This document shows positions 61,321 through 64,000 of a stretch of 64,000 bases of DNA, piece after piece. Numbering within the stretch: position 1 is the first letter of the stretch; every line of letters begins with the position of its first letter. Made by a program: the position numbers and the translations under genes. The notes under the pieces were generated by a model. It was given only the letters and a program-made list of their open reading frames with translations. It did not search any database and was not told the origin of the DNA. The stretch is from Clostridia bacterium. Lineage in GTDB: Bacteria; Bacillota; Clostridia; Oscillospirales; CAG-272. The DNA is taken from positions 1 to 64,000 of the forward strand of contig JAGALS010000044.1 in NCBI GenBank assembly GCA_017625065.1, read 5' to 3'.

Positions 61321-61794
61321 TTATTCCGATAAATCGGCAAGCTTCGCGCCGACAAAGGATAAAAGGTCGCAAACACGCAGCAAAAGCTGTGCGCCGCGCA
61401 CACCCGCGCTGACGGTGATCTTTTCAAAATCCCCCGCCGTTTGGTGTACATAAGTCGGGAACTGCTTTTTCATTCCAATGGGCGAGCAGCCGCCGCGGAT
61501 ATAGCCCGTGAGTGAGAGCAGGTCCTTCACGTGGATCATTTCGATCCTCTTATTACCTGTCACGCGTGCCGCTTTTTTCAGGTCGATTTCAAGATCCACG
61601 GGCATGCAAAACACCACGGGGCCCGTTTTGTCGCCTTTTGCCACAAGTGTCTTAAAGACGATCTCGTGGGGTAACCCGATCTCGTCGGCGATGTGCCGTC
61701 CCGAAAGGTCGTTTTCGTCCACCACGTATTCAAAGACCTCATAGGGGATCTTTGCGGCATCCAAACGCCGCATCGCGTTGGTCTTATTCTTCAT
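61321..61794 (-). CDS. ybaK: Cys-tRNA(Pro)/Cys-tRNA(Cys) deacylase YbaK
   Basis: 157-residue trans-editing enzyme that hydrolyses mischarged Cys-tRNA-Pro. Core motifs include KTLVAKGDK (about 49), VVFCMPVDLEIDLKKAARVTG (about 58) and the catalytic-region GYIRGGCSPIGMKK (about 105). ATG 61794 overlaps the recN stop as ATGA; three codons further upstream an alternative in-frame Met lies inside recN. The glyS promoter lies immediately downstream, overlapping the end of this transcript. Confidence 0.92.
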   Translation of the reverse strand: MKNKTNAMRRLDAAKIPYEVFEYVVDENDLSGRHIADEIGLPHEIVFKTLVAKGDKTGPVVFCMPVDLEIDLKKAARVTGNKRIEMIHVKDLLSLTGYIRGGCSPIGMKKQFPTYVHQTAGDFEKITVSAGVRGAQLLLRVCDLLSFVGAKLADLSE

Positions 61795-63464
61795 CGGTAG
61801 CATTTCCCTTCTTCGATCATTTCAGCAGCCGCCTGTGTCTGCGTCTGCGTCACCGAAAGTCCGCCAAGAATACGCGCCACCTCCGCTATGCGTCCCTTTT
61901 CATCAAGGAGCTGCACCTGTGTGAAAGCACGATCATTTTTTTCAAGCTTGGAGATCTTGTAGTGAGCGCTTGCCAGCGAAGCGATCTGCGCCGAGTGTGT
62001 GATGCAGATCACCTGGGTGCTTTTGCCGATCTCGGCGAGCTTGATGCCGATCTTACGCGCGGTCTTGCCCGAAATACCCGTATCAACCTCGTCAAACACG
62101 GCGGTCTTCACGCCATCCCTGTCATTGAGGACGCTGCGAAGCGCCAGCATAATGCGGGCAAGCTCGCCACCCGAGGCGATCTTGGAAAGCGGGGCGAGAG
62201 GATCGCCGGGGTTTGTGGAAATGCAAAACTCGATCCTGTCGTTTCCCGTCGGCGTGAAGGTATCGCCCTGTGTAACGGCGATCTCAAAGCGGACCGAGGG
62301 CATATCAAGGAATGCAAGCTCGGCTTGCACCCTCTCGCTCAAAGCTCTTGCCGCGGCGCATCTGCTGTCGTGCAGCGTCAGGGCAAGCGCCTTCAATTTT
62401 TGCTCTAATTCACGGATCTCGCCGCCAAGGCGCGCTTCCTCCTCATCGGAATGCTCCAAGGTGGAAAGCTTTTTCGCCGCCTCCTCGCGAAAGGCAAGGA
62501 TCGCTTCGATGTCCTCACCGTATTTGCGGCGCAGCTTCGTGATCGTATCCAAGCGCCCCTCGACCTTATTCAAGGCGACGGTGGGATCGCCCTCCGTATC
62601 TGCTGCAAGATCGCGCGCGGTATTGGCGATGTCTTCCGCCTCATAGCGCATATTCATCAGCTTTTCAGCCGCTATGGCAGCGTCGGGGATCACAGACGAA
62701 AGCTGCCGCATCGACTGTGCCGCACGCTCCAAAATCAGGGCGGCAGAGCCCTTTTCGCTGCCGTACAGCACATGATAGGTAAATTCTGCCTGCTTGGTGA
62801 TCTTTTCGGCGTTTTGCAGCTTGGCGCGGCGCACAAGCAGCTCCTCCTCCTCGCCCTTTTTCAGGCGCGCGGCGTCGATCTCACCGATCTGAAAGGATAA
62901 GATATCCCGCAGACGGTTCAGCTCGGCACCGTCACGGTGCAAGGCGGAAAGCGCCGCCCTTGCTTCACGTAGCGCGGTATATACTTCCTCGTAGGATTTT
63001 AAGGTTTCATCTAAATCGGAAACCGAGTCCAAAAGCTTTGCCTGCACCTCGCGGCGCAGCAAAAGCTGGTTATCGTTTTGCCCGTGAATGCTGACCAAAA
63101 AGCCCGAAAGCTCACGCAGCATGCTTTGCGGTATCACACGTCCGTTCAAGCGGTTTTTGACCTTTCCGTCAACGCAGAGCGTACGTTGCAGCAAGAGCTC
63201 GTCCTCAATTTCAAGTCCCGCCTCGCGCAAGTAGGAAAGGCAGTCCTGCCCAAGATCGGTAAAGACACCGCTTACAGTAGCTTGCTGCTCGCCCGTGCGG
63301 ATCAATTCCCGTGACGGCTTACCGCCGAGCAAAAACGAGAGAGAGTCGATCATCACCGATTTGCCCGAGCCCGTTTCGCCCGTGATCACCGAAAGCCCAC
63401 TTGAAAAATCCACGTCCAAGGACGAGATCACCGCCATATTCTCAATATGCAGAGAATCTAACAT
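61791..63464 (-). CDS. recN: DNA repair protein RecN
   Basis: SMC-like ATPase for double-strand break repair, 557 residues. Walker A GETGSGKSVMIDSL (about 31-44) is at the N terminus; a long coiled coil spans about 155-400; the ABC-type signature IASGGELARIMLAL (about 430) and Walker B VFDEVDTGISG (about 455) complete the bipartite head. Position after argR in the nadK-argR-recN order is typical of Firmicutes. Five bases separate it from argR. Confidence 0.96.
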   Translation of the reverse strand: MLDSLHIENMAVISSLDVDFSSGLSVITGETGSGKSVMIDSLSFLLGGKPSRELIRTGEQQATVSGVFTDLGQDCLSYLREAGLEIEDELLLQRTLCVDGKVKNRLNGRVIPQSMLRELSGFLVSIHGQNDNQLLLRREVQAKLLDSVSDLDETLKSYEEVYTALREARAALSALHRDGAELNRLRDILSFQIGEIDAARLKKGEEEELLVRRAKLQNAEKITKQAEFTYHVLYGSEKGSAALILERAAQSMRQLSSVIPDAAIAAEKLMNMRYEAEDIANTARDLAADTEGDPTVALNKVEGRLDTITKLRRKYGEDIEAILAFREEAAKKLSTLEHSDEEEARLGGEIRELEQKLKALALTLHDSRCAAARALSERVQAELAFLDMPSVRFEIAVTQGDTFTPTGNDRIEFCISTNPGDPLAPLSKIASGGELARIMLALRSVLNDRDGVKTAVFDEVDTGISGKTARKIGIKLAEIGKSTQVICITHSAQIASLASAHYKISKLEKNDRAFTQVQLLDEKGRIAEVARILGGLSVTQTQTQAAAEMIEEGKCYR

Positions 63465-63469
63465 AGGGC

Positions 63470-63922
63470 TTATCCTTTCATCATAATGCGAATACGCTCA
63501 CTGAAATTCTTTGCCGAGTGGTCGTTGTGCGTAGCGACCAGAATGGTATCGTCGCCCGCTACGCAGCCAAGGACCTCCGCGATGGCAAGATTGTCAATAC
63601 CGCTTGCAACGGCGTTGGCAAGCCCAGGGAAGGTCTTGATGACCACGATGTTTTGAGCGTGCTCGACCGAGGTGATAGAATCAACGAGCGCACTGTTGAA
63701 TTTCATACCGCCCGCCATATCCTCCTTTTTCGGGGCGACGTAACGGTAGGTGCCCTTGCCTGTCAGGACTTTACTTAATTGCAGCTCGCGAATATCGCGG
63801 GAGATCGTTGCCTGTGTGACGTTAAAGCCCTCGACCATCAAGCGTTCGATCAGATCGTCCTGCGTTTCAACGTGATAACGGTGAACGATCTCTAAAATCT
63901 TTTTTTGTCTGTTGACCTTCAT
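63470..63922 (-). CDS. argR: Arginine repressor ArgR
   Basis: Hexameric repressor of arginine biosynthesis that binds arginine as corepressor. 150 residues with an N-terminal winged helix (about 1-70; GFNVTQATISRDIRELQL motif) and a C-terminal oligomerisation/arginine domain (about 80-150; GCVAGDDTILVAT motif). The ATG overlaps the stop of the upstream gene as ATGA. No arginine genes are in the window; the gene is positioned for the nadK-argR-recN operon. Confidence 0.95.
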   Translation of the reverse strand: MKVNRQKKILEIVHRYHVETQDDLIERLMVEGFNVTQATISRDIRELQLSKVLTGKGTYRYVAPKKEDMAGGMKFNSALVDSITSVEHAQNIVVIKTFPGLANAVASGIDNLAIAEVLGCVAGDDTILVATHNDHSAKNFSERIRIMMKG

Positions 63923-64000
63923 ACTCTACCCTCGTAATTCATTTTTTGCTGTAATCTGTTGTAAAAGCCGCCCTTACGGATACGGATCAGCTTGGTCGTC
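63919..64000 (-). CDS. nadK: 3' end of NAD kinase gene (partial)
   Basis: Only the last 26 residues fall in the window: a TTKLIRIRKGGFYNRLQQK-like end followed by a short tail. This fits the C terminus of bacterial NAD kinase (KLIRL...FxxxLRxKL-type). The stop TGA overlaps the argR start as ATGA. The identification rests on this fragment plus the conserved nadK-argR-recN order. Confidence 0.6.
   Translation of the reverse strand, partial: TTKLIRIRKGGFYNRLQQKMNYEGRV

Overview
This 64 kb window is chromosomal core sequence from a low-to-mid GC Gram-positive, endospore-forming bacterium, most likely a member of the Clostridia. The evidence is gene content: SpoIIID, WhiA, PdaA plus CwlD (the pair that makes muramic delta-lactam of the spore cortex), ComEC, RbgA, the nadK-argR-recN order, a single-chain glycyl-tRNA synthetase, consensus TTGACA/TATAAT promoters and strong AGGAGG ribosome binding sites. 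There is no phage, transposase, CRISPR array, tRNA or rRNA that I can see. A hairpin-rich intergenic repeat at the left edge resembles repeats I associate with uncultured Oscillospiraceae-type genomes, but the exact family cannot be fixed from this alone.

Layout. 1-2.7 kb (minus): radA, cwlD and an acyl carrier protein. 2.9-6.1 kb (plus): comEC with a decayed metallo-beta-lactamase tail, then a 282-residue cysteine-rich protein of unknown function. 6.2-9.3 kb: two AraC regulators, the second divergent from a URO-D/methyltransferase-like gene with interlocking promoters. 9.4-10.9 kb (minus): a CNNM/CorC-type ion transporter behind a structured leader. 11.2-14.3 kb: CofE-like ligase, TRIC channel, SpoU methyltransferase (minus), SpoIIID. 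14.35-15.0 kb is gene-free and holds a degenerate tandem repeat. 15.1-21.8 kb (plus): a flavodoxin-like protein, then a tightly packed run apgM-like, lepB, rbgA, rnhB, yraN, M19 dipeptidase, thrC. 22-28 kb: DUF1540, a phosphoesterase, tig-clpP-clpX and two membrane proteins. 28-38 kb (minus): two polysaccharide deacetylases, pcrA, an Asn/Gln-repeat microprotein, a pair of polytopic membrane proteins and secA. 38-39.7 kb (plus): trmL-mnmA. 39.8-48.2 kb (minus): HAD phosphatase, murB, whiA, dnaE and a class A PBP. 48.4-59.8 kb (plus): Gfo/Idh oxidoreductase, coaE, lytic transglycosylase, M18 aminopeptidase, prfA, Sua5, topoisomerase A subunit, a His/Asp-tailed membrane peptide, and an ABC exporter with DUF1854 partner. 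59.8-64 kb (minus): glyS, ybaK, recN, argR and the 3' end of nadK.

Most genes are housekeeping (translation quality, secretion, DNA repair and replication, cell wall) with a sporulation overlay. Many neighbours overlap by ATGA/TGATG, which implies translational coupling. The least explained items are: (1) the leader of the CNNM transporter, which combines a complete 48-codon upstream ORF, an intrinsic terminator inside that ORF, and a 10-bp stem that hides the transporter's Shine-Dalgarno; (2) a 45-residue Asn-Gln repeat protein with a sigma-E-like promoter; (3) an ABC transporter with N-terminal regulatory and zinc-ribbon segments paired with DUF1854; (4) a terminator-like hairpin whose T-tract abuts the PBP start codon; and (5) the cysteine-rich 282-residue protein. 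All functional calls rest on reading motifs by eye; no database search was possible.
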